64,000 nt of DNA from Galaxea fascicularis. Its lineage: Eukaryota > Cnidaria > Anthozoa > Scleractinia > Euphylliidae. Numbering within the stretch: the first letter of the stretch is position 1; every line of letters starts with the position of its first letter. A program made the translations under genes and the position numbers. Positions 35,519-47,741 of this stretch are shown piece by piece. A model generated the notes under the pieces. It saw nothing but the letters and a program-made list of their open reading frames with translations. It had not been told where the DNA came from and searched no databases. Location: assembly GCA_948470475.1 (NCBI GenBank), contig OX419335.1, positions 34,272,819 to 34,336,818 of the forward strand, given 5' to 3'.

Positions 35519-36312
35519 GCTAACAATCATGTGGAATGAAAACTAATAAGGCGAAGAAAAAAAATCAACGGTACAAAAATGGGTCATCTGGATGCGAAAC
35601 GGCCTCTCGCACCCGAAGCGAGAATCATACCAACAGACCAATGCAACAGGCCGGTGCGACGATTCGCAACGAGATCAACGAATACTTGTCTCTAAACAGT
35701 GACCACGGTGACAAAAGACTTCATTAGGATGGTCTCAAAGGGGTAGTGACTTATACGGTTAACGGCTAAAATTTTGGCTGTTTTACTGGAATGAAAGGTG
35801 GCAAGGTGCATGCTAAACACTGTAAAAACAACAACAACGAAAAATATTAATTCTATTTTCAAAGACAACCCGGGTTTCATCCTTAGTACTGCTCTCACTT
35901 TTAATTCTAGACTGAAAAAGAAAACATACAACCAAGTATGATAAGCCGACATGTTTCACAATGAAATTAAGAACTCCAACTTACGTTATAAATTAAGATG
36001 GCCTGCGATGCAACTGAAATTAACTAAACACTGGTAAATAACAAGCAATACGGGAGTTAGGGGCTTTTACATGGAGAACGCAATTCATCGTGCGTACATC
36101 GTTTATTTATTTACTGGAATAAATTAAACAAGACGCCTGTAGGCGTTTACGCGGGATGTGTTTGTCAGAGTGACACTAAATTTGAATGGTTGCCCCTGCA
36201 CAGACAGAATCTTTTCATACACACAAATAAATGTTAGTGTAAATGTAAGCAATTGGTAGAGTATTACAAACATCGCTCGATAAATTGTGAGTGAATAGTA
36301 AACTCAGGAGTA

Positions 36313-36477
36313 AATTACGGAGCTTTGGAAGTTGCTACGACAATCGTCACTTCAGTTGAATTGAGGAAAATACAAACGCGTAGATTTGCAATCTTCAATG
36401 AGAACTATTGTCAACAGCCTTTGCAGCTCAAGGTGAGTGAGCGCGCCATACAAACTGTTTATCATACGCGGTCCGAT
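36313..36477. repeat. 165-bp direct repeat, copy 1
   Basis: Nearly identical to 37502-37667. Both contain an open frame (LEVATTIVTSVELRKIQTRR, then FAIFNENYCQQPLQLK) that meets a consensus GTGAGTGAG donor, so the copies may be a duplicated exon with its donor. The upstream and downstream flanks differ completely. Confidence 0.85.
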
Positions 36478-37501
36478 AAAGTCAGTCAGTCTCAGTCAGT
36501 ATCGCTACTTGTCTCCCTGAGACTACGTTTAAACTGTATAGTAGGGGAGGAGATTGTGAATTACAAGGACAGAATATAGGAGACCAAAAATCCATGTAAT
36601 CACATTGTTTCGGTGGTTTCGTTTCGGTCGTTTCGTTTCCTTGTTTCGGGTTTTTGCCTACACAAGGAAGCCATTTTTCTCACGTCAGCCTCTCTGTAGT
36701 TTCCCACCTTGACCTGCCACGGTCCTTGCACGAGCCTGGCACGTGATTTCAGGATGATGAAAACCCAATGAAATCGGACGATTTTCTTCAGAGCCAATGA
36801 AATCGCACCATTCTCTCGAGACTTCCCGCGGGAACGGGAAACTTAAAAAAGAAATATTGCACTTTGTAGCTACGATGAAAACGAAATTCGACCGAAACCT
36901 TAACGCGGTCCTCATCCTGCGTAATTAAGAAGTTTCTTCATTTAAAATTCCCCATGCACAATAGCCAAGTTGATACCAAGGCCTTCCGCTTTACATTTGC
37001 TTCTTGCGTTTTCATCAGCCGTCTTTAATTTCAGTTTATTTAGATAGCTTTGTTTAGCAGTCGAATCTTTTAAGTAAATTTTAGACGTCATGTGAAACTA
37101 GTAATGCCTATAATTAATTAGCTGATAAATAACATATCGCAGACCAGAGGCAAATTTGTCGCTTGAATTGGTTAAGGGATCTGTTCAGCGTATATGTACA
37201 TTTGAAATATTTTACTTACCACAAAAGAACTTACAGATGAAATTTCCCGAAATAAAAAAACGGGGGTTTACTCAGTACTAGAGTACAATGTATGTCATTG
37301 CCCTAAACGAGAAACCAGAGTGAGACGAGGAGAATAAGAAAAGAGCACAGAATAAATTAAAGAATATTGTAACATCTGCTGTCAAATAAATAATTCGGTT
37401 AAGATTTTGGTGTGACTTTATTTATAACAGTGACACAAGACAGTGTCCGATCATCTCCACGTCTTTATTTCTTTGTACAATCATTTTGAATCATGCAATG
37501 C

Positions 37502-37667
37502 AAATTACGGAGCTTTGGAAGTTGCTACGACAATCGTCACTTCAGTTGAATTGAGGAAAATACAAACGCGTAGATTTGCAATCTTTAATGAGAACTATTG
37601 TCAACAGCCTTTGCAGCTCAAGGTGAGTGAGCGCGCCATACAAACTGTTTATCATACGCGGTCCGAT
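37502..37667. repeat. 165-bp direct repeat, copy 2
   Basis: This is the partner of 36313-36477, 1.19 kb apart, in the same orientation, starting AAATTACGGAGCTTTGGAAG and ending ACGCGGTCCGAT. The ends do not have TG..CA form, so LTRs are unlikely. Confidence 0.85.
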
Positions 37668-39941
37668 TTTACAAAAATGAAGGTAAAGACAGTCTGGAAT
37701 AACACATCTCTAAGAAAAGAAATTTTATGTCATAAAACCGAAACCGATAATTTCAAATGATTCACGATTGCCACGATGGAAGGCTTGGTCTATAATCTTA
37801 GTACTGGTATGATTTTTGGTTGAAAACGGTGGATATAAAACTTGGGTCGTTTGTTTGCTGAGACCGGTCAGGGAGGATAGGGTTATACTAATCCGCGCTG
37901 ATCCGTTATCGCTGGATCCATCGGTTCCGTCGGATATCCTCTAAAGAATTACGGGGCCGAGTTCTCCCAGTTGTCCTGTTAGGAACTGCGCTTTAAGGTC
38001 CTTGATCATTTCATCGCGTTACTGAACCGCCATCATCGATCTCTACCAAACTAAATTATTTTTGCGTTTGCGTATACATAAATACATTTTGAATCTGTTG
38101 CTACCGTGTGGCACGAAATTTTTGCAGGAGTTTAGTTTGCAGATCGGTGATTTTTTGTATTTTGCGGGAACTAATCTGTGCGATTGTAAAAGACAGGTTT
38201 TTGTTGCTTGGTGTTAATTGTTGTAATTTTCAGGACGAAGTAACCGACAAGTGAAACAACACGCAGACGATCCCTAGGCTGTAAGCTTTTTAGCAACTAA
38301 AAAATGTATTAATTGTAGTGTATCAAGGACAATGGCATCGTTTTAGTCATGAACGTTTTGTTTCCGAGCGAAAGAGACGTTCTAAATAATTAAATGGCCG
38401 CACCAACAAGATTCTACATCCGATTACGCATGAAAGTCATAACGTTTGTATGCCTTATAATTTCGCCACAAGAGTGAATTTTTGCGGTAACTGACTTTGT
38501 TTTACGGGAACATCAGTCTAAAAGCCGCAGAACCGCAGAACCCGGCGCAAAAATCAGAAAAATTTCGTGCCACACGGTAACCGATCATTGACCGATTCTA
38601 ACATGACTCGCCCAGCACACGTCGGAGTTCCTACCAAGAATGTGGAGACTGGATTTCAAGACTGTTTAAAAACTTCCCGAGGAATTTTGAAATATACGTA
38701 TACAATCCAATGGACGAAATACGGAATCTGAAGATCCATGAAGAATCGAGTCTGATCCGAAACTAGGAAAATTGTTTACAAAATTCTGTAATTTGCAGAC
38801 TTATTTAGCCCCACTCTTTGGTGTCAGAAACGGGAGAAGTATACACTTAACAGTTATAAGTTACAAAAATGTCATATCGTGGTATGTATTCATTCATCTA
38901 ACAAGAAATTTAAAAAGCCATCGGTGTGAAGCAAATGTTTTGATCTGCTGGTAAAATGCCATTCATTTACTTTGTGGGTTTCTTGTCGGACATTGCGACT
39001 CTATATTTACATAGTTAGAGATGGATAACTACAATTTTCATCTTCCTGAAATTTATTCATTAATGTTGAGAGAAAAGTGTAAAAAATGGTAGCAGATGGC
39101 TATAATTAAATTTATAGGGAAACAACAGAAAAATTGATAACTTTATAATTGTTTTGCAATTAAAATAGCAAAATGTTTGTCTGATCATTAATTGTCCACA
39201 AGATCTGGATGGATCTTTTATTTTAATTTATTGTATAAGGTAAGATAACGTCAGGCAAATTAATTGAAAAAATTATCTGAATAACAATATCGCAGCATTT
39301 AATTGTTCAGATATGAAGAGAGCCCTCGGAACCTCGGAGATGGCCTCTGAGAACGAGTTAACTATGCTTATATGCAAATTATATTCAAATTAATTTCAGT
39401 CCTTGTGACAATAAATAGTCGGCTTTTCTTGCGATTCCATCAAAATTCTTGAGAAGAAAAGGGAACCACAAAAACGTTCTTTTGATATTTTCGAAGCAAT
39501 GGTACACGGGACAGATCTTCCCGGAAAATTTTATGGCGATAAATTACCGACCTTGTTTGCCTTGTTTCGCTTGGACCGCAACATTTTGCAATGACCACTA
39601 TAAATGATGACATAGCAGCCCGGGGTATGTAAGTATTCTCAAAATGGTAAAGAACCGTGAAGTGATGCATGCAATATAGATCTGAACAATTCTGAAGAGA
39701 AATCAGAAACGCTGATTAAATAAAGTTCATTTCTGTTTCCGACTTTCACGTGTACCACCGCCATGCGTTGGACATGGGAAACCAATACAGCGAGCCAATA
39801 AAAATTATCTTAAATTTTGTTTTTTTCGTTCTGACGAGGGCCAAAGAGCCACAAGTCATTGTAATTTACTCGTTTCATTTAAGCACGCAAACGTGATTAT
39901 CACATTGAAGAAAACCATGAATTAATTCTTATTCTTTTTAG

Positions 39942-42900
39942 ATTGGACCGTGATGGCACTGGCCAAACAGTACATTGGTCTTAGTGTGGCCTTTTCGTTT
40001 ATGGTCCTAATTGACCTCATTGGCAACTCATTGGTGATCCTAGTGATTCTTTCAAATAAATCTCTGAGGACCCCAGTGAATTGGCTCATGCTAAACCTGG
40101 CCATTGCTGACATAGTTGTGGCCGTGTTTGTCGCTATACAGTTTGTCATAGGACCTACGTATCAGCATCCTTCAGGTACAGCAGGTTCGCTTCTGTGTAC
40201 ATTTTTAACTGGAGGAACCTTGGCGTGGACTGCTGCGCTCGTTTCAGTCTGCAACCTAGTAGCAATTTCAGTAGAAAGGTAAATAATACTCTGATGCTAG
40301 CTTTTCTATAACACTGTTTAATCAATATCTCTCTGTTATTATCGCTATGTAAGACGTTTTCAGCAGTATACAACAAGACATGTTTTTCAGAGAAAAATCT
40401 ATCTTTGTTGTTTAAGAACGTTCGCGCTAATTGTTCATGCGCATCCCTACTGCGCACGAAGTCCATGTCGCAAAGTCATGCCACGTAAGCCTTCGAGCGC
40501 GCGCCCTGAGGAAGAAAGCTAAGAAAGTAAAAGGATGGTAGCTGTTACGTTCCCTTCGCCTTCAGTTTGCTCTCTTAAATGGTTGGTGACCCCTACTTTT
40601 CTATCCAGGAACAGATTTTATTAACAACTATCTCCACATTGTCCAAAAATTTGTCCAAAAACTTTTTGGGCTTACAGACACTGGCCTTATTCGCTGACGA
40701 AGCCCGATTTTTGCAGATTTACGATGTTCTTTCCGGCATATTCTCTTCAAAATGAAGTCGGTGATCCCCATTTTTTTTTTTTACATTTCTGACATAACTC
40801 ACTCATCATCTTATAGTGGTAGAAGTCTCAGAAAAAAAGTCAATGTTGGAAAATTTTCACGCGAACGTCCTTAAAGCCTGGTTCACACTAGCGTCGAAAT
40901 CTGAGTAATACAGCAGTCGTAATCGCAATCGTAAGGAGCCGGATCTGTAAAACCCAGTGTGAATCAAATAACGTTATCGTAAGCACCGACGTAAGCAACG
41001 TCGCAAGAGTCGCAATCGTAATCGTCAGGATCCTTTCTTGACGATTACAATTACGGCGCTTACGCTCTGGTGTCAACCGATTCAACGGGCCAATCACAAA
41101 ACACTAAATTCGAGTCTTACATGTATGCAAGCTGAACGAATGAAATGGCTGGCGCTAAGGATGAAGCGAGACTTGCGTTCTGTTTACGTCGTACAGACTC
41201 AAACTTCCTCGTAACTCCCTTACGGTTGCGATTACGGTTACGTCGCAAGTGCAAACTCACCCATTCTCAGCTAACAGGGACTATTACCAGTTTAAAAAGT
41301 CGAAAAAAAAGGTTTTGCCGATCGTCTTGTCAGTAAATGTTTCTGATAGAATAATAATCAGTCTTTTATTTTCTAAATTTGGACAAGAACTGACGCATTG
41401 GTTTGTGAGTTACAGCAAAAAAATGGTTAGCTCCTCCATTGCCAAAAAAATTACTATTTTCTTGGCTTATTGCAAAAAAATTTAAAAAGTCATTTTTTCT
41501 TCATTTCCTGCTGATAATATAAATTAATCTGAACTTGAAATTTTTCATTACAAAATCGCAAATAAGTTTACATTTACCCCAATATAAAATATACTGTTTT
41601 CTTTTCTTTCTTATTTCTTATTTTCAAGCAACAGCAGTTTCAAAAATACTTAAATTTAAACATCAGAGCTTAAAGTTTTTGATAGGTGGTTTGTTATAAT
41701 GCTTTCAGCTTTAGCATTCAACAAATGGGGTGTTAAGCATGGTAACGCAATTTAAACTTCGTACTGATAACAACGACATCATTCTATTTCACTATTTTTT
41801 AAACTCTAAAAGTAAAAAGCGTTACAGGATAACTGTTTTAGCCCTTTGAATGCTTATAGAAATCTTTTCGATAGAAAAGTCTGAAAATCAGCATATACAT
41901 TAAAAAATCCCTAACCACTTACAAAATCATTAAAAATCCAGCAAAATGTGCAGGCCAAGTGCAAACTGGAACTAGGTATATGGTATTTTTCAACTCAAAC
42001 CAGTTGTCCTGGAACTGTTTGAAACAAATGCCAGTCCAACATCTTTGCAAATAGTCAAACTGCTTTCCAATACAACAAACATATGGTAACGTAATTTACA
42101 GTCATACTTGCGTGCCGCAAGAGAGGGTCCCCTACACCACTTTGGAAAATGCATTCACGTAAAAATATTGAGACTGTTCACACGTCAAGGATAATTCCCA
42201 AACTTCGTTCACGTTCACGATAAAATCAAATATCGGCAATCACGAATCGCGAATGAACAAATAAACCTAAATCACGTTTCACGAGAAAAAAATAGTCCCA
42301 ATCACGTTTCGCGAAAAACGTATAGGGGACCCTCGTAAGAGAGGCACATTTGCGTGCGGTAAGGGAGAGAAATTCACAAATCAGCGTAACTGTGGCTAAG
42401 TTAATTGTAACAAAACAGGTCTGTTAAGAGCAAAACTCAGTATACAAACTGATAGTCTGAAGCTCATATCAAGTTTGTAACTTCCATGGCGTTGTTCAAT
42501 CAGCTCAATCCTTGTCTCTGTTAATTTGAAGGCGCGGCCGGTTTTTGCCGACAAGAACGGGGGCCTCAAAAACACAGAGAATACTCTTCCTTTCCAACCA
42601 CAAGACCTCTTTTTGAGCGGGCCACTTAAAACTGCTTGCCGCTACCTTTCCCATGCCTTCAATCATGAAGGAAACCTCGACCTCTCCATCCTGTTCATCA
42701 ATTTGCTTGACTTGTCCAATGTACCAGGCACCTTCATAGTCGGCAGCAACCCAATCGTTGACACGAATAGCAAGTCGGCTGTCAAGAGGACCTGTAACTT
42801 CATTATTGTGACTTCAACCTCATGTTGAACTTCCTTTGAATTCTTCACCCGTCACGCATTGGTCACAGTAACAGGACGTTTCTTTCACTTTAACTTGCTC

Positions 42901-45281
42901 CGCCGAAATGCCGGCAACAGAGTGAATTTTCATTGTGTGAAACTTTTGTAAAGGGTCGTAACAAAAACACAATTTTCAGCAATATCATCTACGCTTTTAA
43001 CGCTATAAGATTCATTTTAATTGTTTTTTGTAATCGAGCGACGGCCTATTTTTAAGTACCTGCCAATACATAAAAATTCATTATAAATTACTTCGACTAG
43101 TTAATGCCCTGAAATTTTGTCACATCTCTCCATATATCCAAATAATCCAAAAACCATATCGTTTGCTGTTATGCAGCCCAACGAGTGCGACAAAAAAAAG
43201 GTTGAAACTCCACGACATCAATGGTCCCTGTTAGCTGAGAATAGGTGAACTAGGCTTAAAAGGTATTAAGTAGTTTTTTTTTTCTCTTTCCACCCTGGTC
43301 TTTGCTCAAGATATCACGCAGTGGTACAGCCGCTGACCAGTAGATCCAAACTCACCAAACCCAAACTGAGGCTCATTATCGCCAGTTGCTGGCTCGCAGG
43401 CTTTCTCTGGAATGTACCTCTATTCGCGGCCGTGACTTACAGAGATGATTTAGGGTGCTGTGGTGAGCGGTGGTCCGACCCGATCCTGCCAATCATTTAT
43501 AGTGTAGGGTGGGACGCAGTGGCGGGCATCTTACCCATTGGCATCATGAGCTCTCTTTATTCAAGAGTTATTTACAAGCTATGGATTGAAAAAACTCCAG
43601 CCGTACAATCAGCATCGACGGTAGGTATCAATTCTGCTCGAGGAGGTTTTCTTTTCGCAATTATTTGAGTTTCAGAGAGCATGGCTGTTAAGTGACTACA
43701 AAGTACGAAGGTTTGAAGTAAAGAACTCCAAGAAAATTGTGTGTTTTGTAACATCGATCTCATTCTGAAGTTTTAATCCACTCGTTCATTGTCCTTTTCA
43801 AGTAAGTACTAGAGGCTTAGTTTGCCCTCGTACACACTCGGAAACCTTTTATTTTAAATCCTGTTTTTTCAAACTGTTCCGCCAAAAGATGAGATTTTTC
43901 CTCGGGCTGGCTTCATCGCAAACTATTTCGATCACAAATGTATTCATCTGATCAAATTTCCCGGTATTTTAAAATGTATATTTCGTATACTAAGGTTGTG
44001 TTTTCACTAGGACAAGTTTGACCAGTTAAAGTCGGAAAAGTCCGGAAGTACAGTGAAAACAGCTCGTCCTAAGTTTAGGGAGTTAAAAATGCAGGCTGTT
44101 TTCACAAGAAAAAACAAGGGATTATCTCGCCTCGCGAGGTAGTATAACTCGTCCTGATAAATGCCGCAGCCGACCACATTGCCCGTAGAGACAGATGCCT
44201 GCCAAATCGTGAACGGGGACAGAATTATTGTCCAAACACTAGTACTCACCTCGTGGTTCACTTTTCAAACTGTGCTTTTAAAATGACAGATGAATTCACT
44301 CATAATACTTTGCCACTCCGATTTACAATTCCTCCGGCCTCATTAGATCCTCCAGTTCCTCGGTCAGGACCTTACTTATTTCACAATGGCAGCACACGGA
44401 ACACGCAGTACCCGCTTTTGAGCACAAATGCTCTACAGTGTATGTTAGCCGTATCTCTCCGCAGCACATCATCTTCAGCATCTTCGCCCACATGTTCCAC
44501 AAGTACCGGCGAAAGCAGCCAGAACAAAGTTCCCAAAATTGCGCGCTTTTGTAATTTGAATCTTCTGAGTAAACGGCTTAAATTTCGAGTTACATTTCAA
44601 AGTGAAAACAGATGTCAAGTGTTGGTCTGTAAACAAACACCTGGAAAGAATGTTCAGCTAGAAAAGTGGTCTAGTGAAAACACAACCTAAATATTGGGAA
44701 ATTAGTATATAATTTCCCAATATACTAAAGGAAATATTGGAAGCGCATATACTTAAGGGGTTTCATTTCATTAAACCTCTTAATAATTTGTAGCTATATA
44801 TGCGCTTCCAATCAAACAATTACTTAAGTTGCAACAACTTTCAGGAAGAAATATTCCCTTAGTATTTTAAACAGTTCATTAAAACCAGGGTATATCAGCG
44901 GTTTTGAATTTCGCTTTACAGACTAAGGCCATATTATCCAGGAAGAAAGCGACTGTTACAGTCATCGCGATCAGTGTAATCTACGTCATTTGCTGGGCCC
45001 CAGTCCTCGTGATGTACTCCGTAGCTCAGTCCTTACCCAATCAGATGGTACACAGTATGAATCACCGAGTCACCATTTTACTAGCGATGTTCAACTCCAG
45101 CATTAATCCAGTAGTCTATAGCTTTACCAGTGCACGGTTTAGGCAGCACCTTGTAAAACTCTTAAGGTTGAAATGCTCGAGGCCGGGATCGGAAAAGCGC
45201 TTCAAGCACGTAGAGCAAGGAAGAGAGGGAGTTCAAACATCACCGCAAGAAGACATGCAGGCGTCTGGAGGTGTTATTTAA
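39942..45281 (+). CDS. Class A (rhodopsin-family) GPCR, probably a peptide-type receptor
   Basis: Three exons, 39942-40278, 43311-43620 and 44922-45281, join in frame (phase 2 then phase 0) at good splice sites and encode seven membrane helices. TM1 has IGNSLVILVI, TM2 LNLAIADIVVAVF, TM3 ends in the ERY form of the DRY motif split by intron 1 (ISVER|YHAV), TM6 has ISVIYVICWAPVLVMY (CWxP) and TM7 NSSINPVVYSF (NPxxY). A Ser/Gln-rich cytoplasmic tail ends at TAA 45281. The fit is best with neuropeptide-like receptors of cnidarian expansions, but the ligand cannot be told. The N-terminal exon with the start codon was not found. An AATAAA lies at 45716. Confidence 0.9.
40877..41270. mobile_element. 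Partial MITE in GPCR intron 1
   Basis: It begins CTGGTTCACACTAGCG and contains many short inverted GTAATCGCAATCGTAA / TTACGGTTGCGATTACGG motifs. The right terminal repeat was not found, so the copy is truncated. Confidence 0.4.
42124..42333. mobile_element. hAT-like MITE, 210 bp, in GPCR intron 1
   Basis: The ends AGGGTCCCCTA and TAGGGGACCCT are inverted repeats. The flanks CGCAAGAG and CGTAAGAG form an 8-bp target duplication with one mismatch. CACGTTTC(A/G)CGA motifs recur inside. Confidence 0.7.
42505..42933 (-). pseudogene. Decayed transposon-associated protein (CxC plus Tudor-like domain)
   Basis: Read on the minus strand inside GPCR intron 1. MKIHSVAGI, then VKETSCYCDQCVTGEEF gives a CxC..C zinc-binding-like motif. 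After two in-frame TGA codons the same frame continues VNDWVAADYEGAWYIGQVKQ, then EVEVSFMIEG, FKWPAQKEVLWLERKSIL and CVFEAPVLVGKN, ending at TGA 42507-42505. The KxHSV..CYC..C module followed by a V.DWV...Y.G..Y.G.V Tudor/SH3-like module recurs, from memory, in transposon-related cnidarian and fish proteins. Both stops lie between the modules, so the copy is broken. Family assignment is tentative. Confidence 0.55.
43994..44687. mobile_element. PIF/Harbinger-like MITE in GPCR intron 2
   Basis: The perfect 17-bp ends GGTTGTGTTTTCACTAG / CTAGTGAAAACACAACC are flanked by TAA on both sides (43991-43993, 44688-44690), the 3-bp duplication of PIF/Harbinger. The interior ORFs (44253-44690 and others) have no transposase features. 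Confidence 0.8.
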
Positions 45282-46237
45282 AAGCACTTTGGAAATTGAC
45301 TGCGACAGGGGGACCATAAAAAAAACTGTTATCCTCACCGAAAGCAATTAGTGACGAGATTCCAGAATCTTTCAACCTTAAACCTTCTCATTCTATTAGG
45401 TATCCACTTGCACATTTTTACGTTTTCTAATATTGTGGGAAAGTGGAGTGTAATAAGGGAGGGAGGTCTGCTGAACTGCACTGGTTTAAAGTAGATTGAG
45501 ACCTCACCCTACGATCATCCTCTTAACACGAGTGCGCTTAGTCTTCATTATAGTATCTTCTTTTTAAAACGAAAACTTTGTAAATCGTTGAATTTGTCTA
45601 AAGAAACTCGTTATTACGGGCCACTCCTTGGTTTGTCTAATGAAGGATTTTCAGTACAACCAAAACCGTTGTTTCCTCGTTCTTGTAATAACATGTTAAA
45701 CTAATTCATAAAGACAATAAACACCAGACACATGACAAATGACCGTCACTTTAATCCCGACTTGTAAGGTAGCACACATACTGTTGGTTAAATGAATATC
45801 CAAGTACTTTTAAAATCATTACCAATAGTCTTTTCGTATCTTCAAATCATAGTAAACGACCAGCTTTTTAGAATACGCGGATCGCAGTTTTAGAAATGGC
45901 TTTTTGGGCCCAAACTTTTCTTTGAACTTTCAAGAAATGGGCCCCTGGGCAGGGATTGTAACTGCCAAGGCCATTGGAGCAACAAAGGTAGAACTTCCAC
46001 TTTGTTGAAAGATCAAATTGAAAACATTATTTTGTAAACTGAACATGCTTGACCTCGTGATTACAAAATGCCCGCTGGGCTACATGTGTTAGCTGAGGGC
46101 ACAGGAGCGAGGCTTCAGGAAGTTGAAGTTGCAGAGGTGGTGTATTCGATTGAAGGGTTAAAGACATAAACATTTTATGTCAACCTTTTGGTTAATAGTT
46201 GTTTTCCAAACAAACTGTGATCAAACGCTATTGAAAA
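45282..46237. other. GPCR 3' UTR and intergenic spacer
   Basis: An AATAAA at 45716-45721 is the likely polyadenylation signal of the GPCR. No other gene is seen before the next start at 46238. Confidence 0.5.
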
Positions 46238-46588
46238 ATGGTGCTAGGTAATTTGAATGAACTGTTGTTATGTTTAATTGTTTCAGTAATTTTTGTGAAG
46301 GGTCACGAACAACAAGTGCATGGATGTGAGTGCTGTATATTATTATTTAAAGAAAAAAATCCTTCAGGTTTTTTCCTGTTTCCCTTTGACTTCCTAATTT
46401 TTTGGAATATGGCATATGATAGTTCTTTCAACTAACTTCATGCCATTTTCTCAGTTTGCTTAGAAAACAAAATCAACCTAAAGTCCATGAAAGAAGGTTG
46501 TGCTCCCTACCCTTCAGTTGGTCCACACTTTGCCATATCCCCTACCAAAGACTGTTGCTTAGGGATGTGCACACTTAAACAGTTAACA
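46238..46588 (+). CDS. Secreted cysteine-rich protein, two exons visible
   Basis: Exon 1 (46238-46325) begins AAAAATGG and encodes a signal peptide, MVLGNLNELLLCLIVSVIFV then KGHEQQVHG, ending in phase 1 at a GTGAGT donor. Exon 2 starts at 46455 after TTTTCTCAG and continues in phase: FCLENKINLKSMKEGC, then SPTKDCCLGMCTLKQ, giving six cysteines when counted to residue 75. The frame then runs into a hairpin MITE at 46589 and stops at 46721-46723, so either the MITE supplies the C terminus or a donor was missed. I do not recognise the family. Signal peptide plus closely spaced cysteines suggests a small disulfide-rich extracellular protein. Confidence 0.55.
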
Positions 46589-46720
46589 CTTACTGACTGG
46601 TCCTGGGGAACAGTGAATTTTGTTTCCCAAGAATCTCATTTTTCCCTCAACTTCGTCTCAAGAAACATTGACATTCCCGGGAAACAAAATTCACTGTTCC
46701 CCAAGGGACCATTCATTAAG
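46589..46720. mobile_element. Hairpin MITE
   Basis: CTGGGGAACAGTGAATTTTG (left) pairs with CAAAATTCACTGTTCCCCAA (right), and the pairing extends inward through TTTCCC/GGGAAA and outward through CTTA(C/A)TGA(C/A)TGGTCC. It overlaps the end of the secreted-protein reading frame. Confidence 0.85.
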
Positions 46721-46960
46721 TGATTTGTGGAAAACAAAAGCAAAATTTTGAAAAATGCACAGAGATTCCAGCAACATTGCCCGCACATGACATTTGACAG
46801 TAAACAGTTTTATTGTTAGATGTCATATGACCATGCACTAGCCAATGAACGGGCGCATTATAGCAAGAAAAATGCCAGCTAAATAACAATCCTCATTATC
46901 AAACCTGGATCAGTGTACGTAAGATCCTAGTACTTGGAAGAAAAAAAAAACAGATGATGG

Positions 46961-47300
46961 ATGGGAAGTGAGTGTGGAACTAAAAGGGATTATACATGTA
47001 TGCCTTCCAGCTTCTAGACAAAGGGGCTCAATGTTGGGGCTACAATGAATAAATTGTCCCTCAGCCACCACAAGTTTACTAGATATGTACCACTCTGTAC
47101 ACTGTAACAAAAGGTCTACTTACCTGGGAAGTGTGGTGGGAAGTGAGTGTGGAACTAAAAAGGATTATGCTTTCCAGCTTCTAGACAAAGGGGCTCAATG
47201 TTGCCAAGCCATGTTGATTGGCCAGCTAGAATCAATAAAATGTTCCTTGGCAACTGCAGGTTTACTACATATCTACCACTCTGTACACTGGAACTATAGA
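46961..47300. repeat. Diverged tandem duplication, about 175-190 bp unit
   Basis: 46961-47112 and 47136-47300 share GGGAAGTGAGTGTGGAACTA, CCAGCTTCTAGACAAAGGGG, and TACCACTCTGTACACTG. Small indels differ between the copies. No gene is apparent in either. Confidence 0.8.
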
Positions 47301-47697
47301 TCCATTTACCAGTATATACCCATGCATGAAGGAGACTGCATACAAAAAAGCCTCCAGACAATATATTTTTGTTTACACTACATGGCTTGGTAGCTCAAAA
47401 AGCATTGGCTTGTTCAGACCATTTGTTTGCAAAATTTTGTAACAACAATTTGTTTTGCTGGGTTACAGCATTCAAAGATAAAGAATCTCACTTCATAGTC
47501 ACCCTTTAACAAAGACACTTGTTCATCAAAGACACTTCAGTTTTGTTGCCAAGGTCCAAACCTCAAACTGACCCATTTTCAGATGGACAAAATAGTCACT
47601 TTTTGTGGTCCCGATGAAGTCCACAGCAGTAAGCTTTCATCAACTATTACTTGCTTGCGTGAACCTACTATCAAAGCAAATAAGCCAAATCAGTTGG

Positions 47698-47703
47698 TTT
47701 ATT
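47698..47703 (-). promoter_or_regulatory. Polyadenylation signal of RPP30
   Basis: AATAAA on the minus strand, about 40 bases after the RPP30 stop codon. Confidence 0.6.
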
Positions 47704-47741
47704 GCCTTGAATATTAGGCTAGGCCTCTGTCAAGTTAACAA

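Larger units (their letters stand above)
34524..36025. mobile_element. Third fold-back element, with nested insertions
   Basis: Bases 34524-34972 (minus the LTR at 34620-34782) pair with the reverse complement of about 35773-36025; shared runs include CGTTATAAATT/AATTTATAACG, CATGTCGGCTTATCA, AGTCTAGAATTAAAAGTG and TTTAGCATGCACCTTGCCACCT. The loop holds a hairpin element at 35346-35518. No ORF is shared between arms beyond mirror images. Confidence 0.7.
36026..39941. other. Mostly non-coding, with a direct repeat
   Basis: Apart from the 165-bp direct repeat described separately, no gene was recognised. A 5' exon of the GPCR probably lies here, because the exon at 39942 begins after an acceptor and lacks a start; MGNQYSEPIK at 39776 is in the neighbourhood but unsupported. 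Confidence 0.4.

Noticed and set aside
36313..37667. Possible LTR retrotransposon from two direct repeats
   Set aside because: The repeats lack TG..CA ends and target duplication, and the 1 kb between them has no gag, pol or primer binding site.
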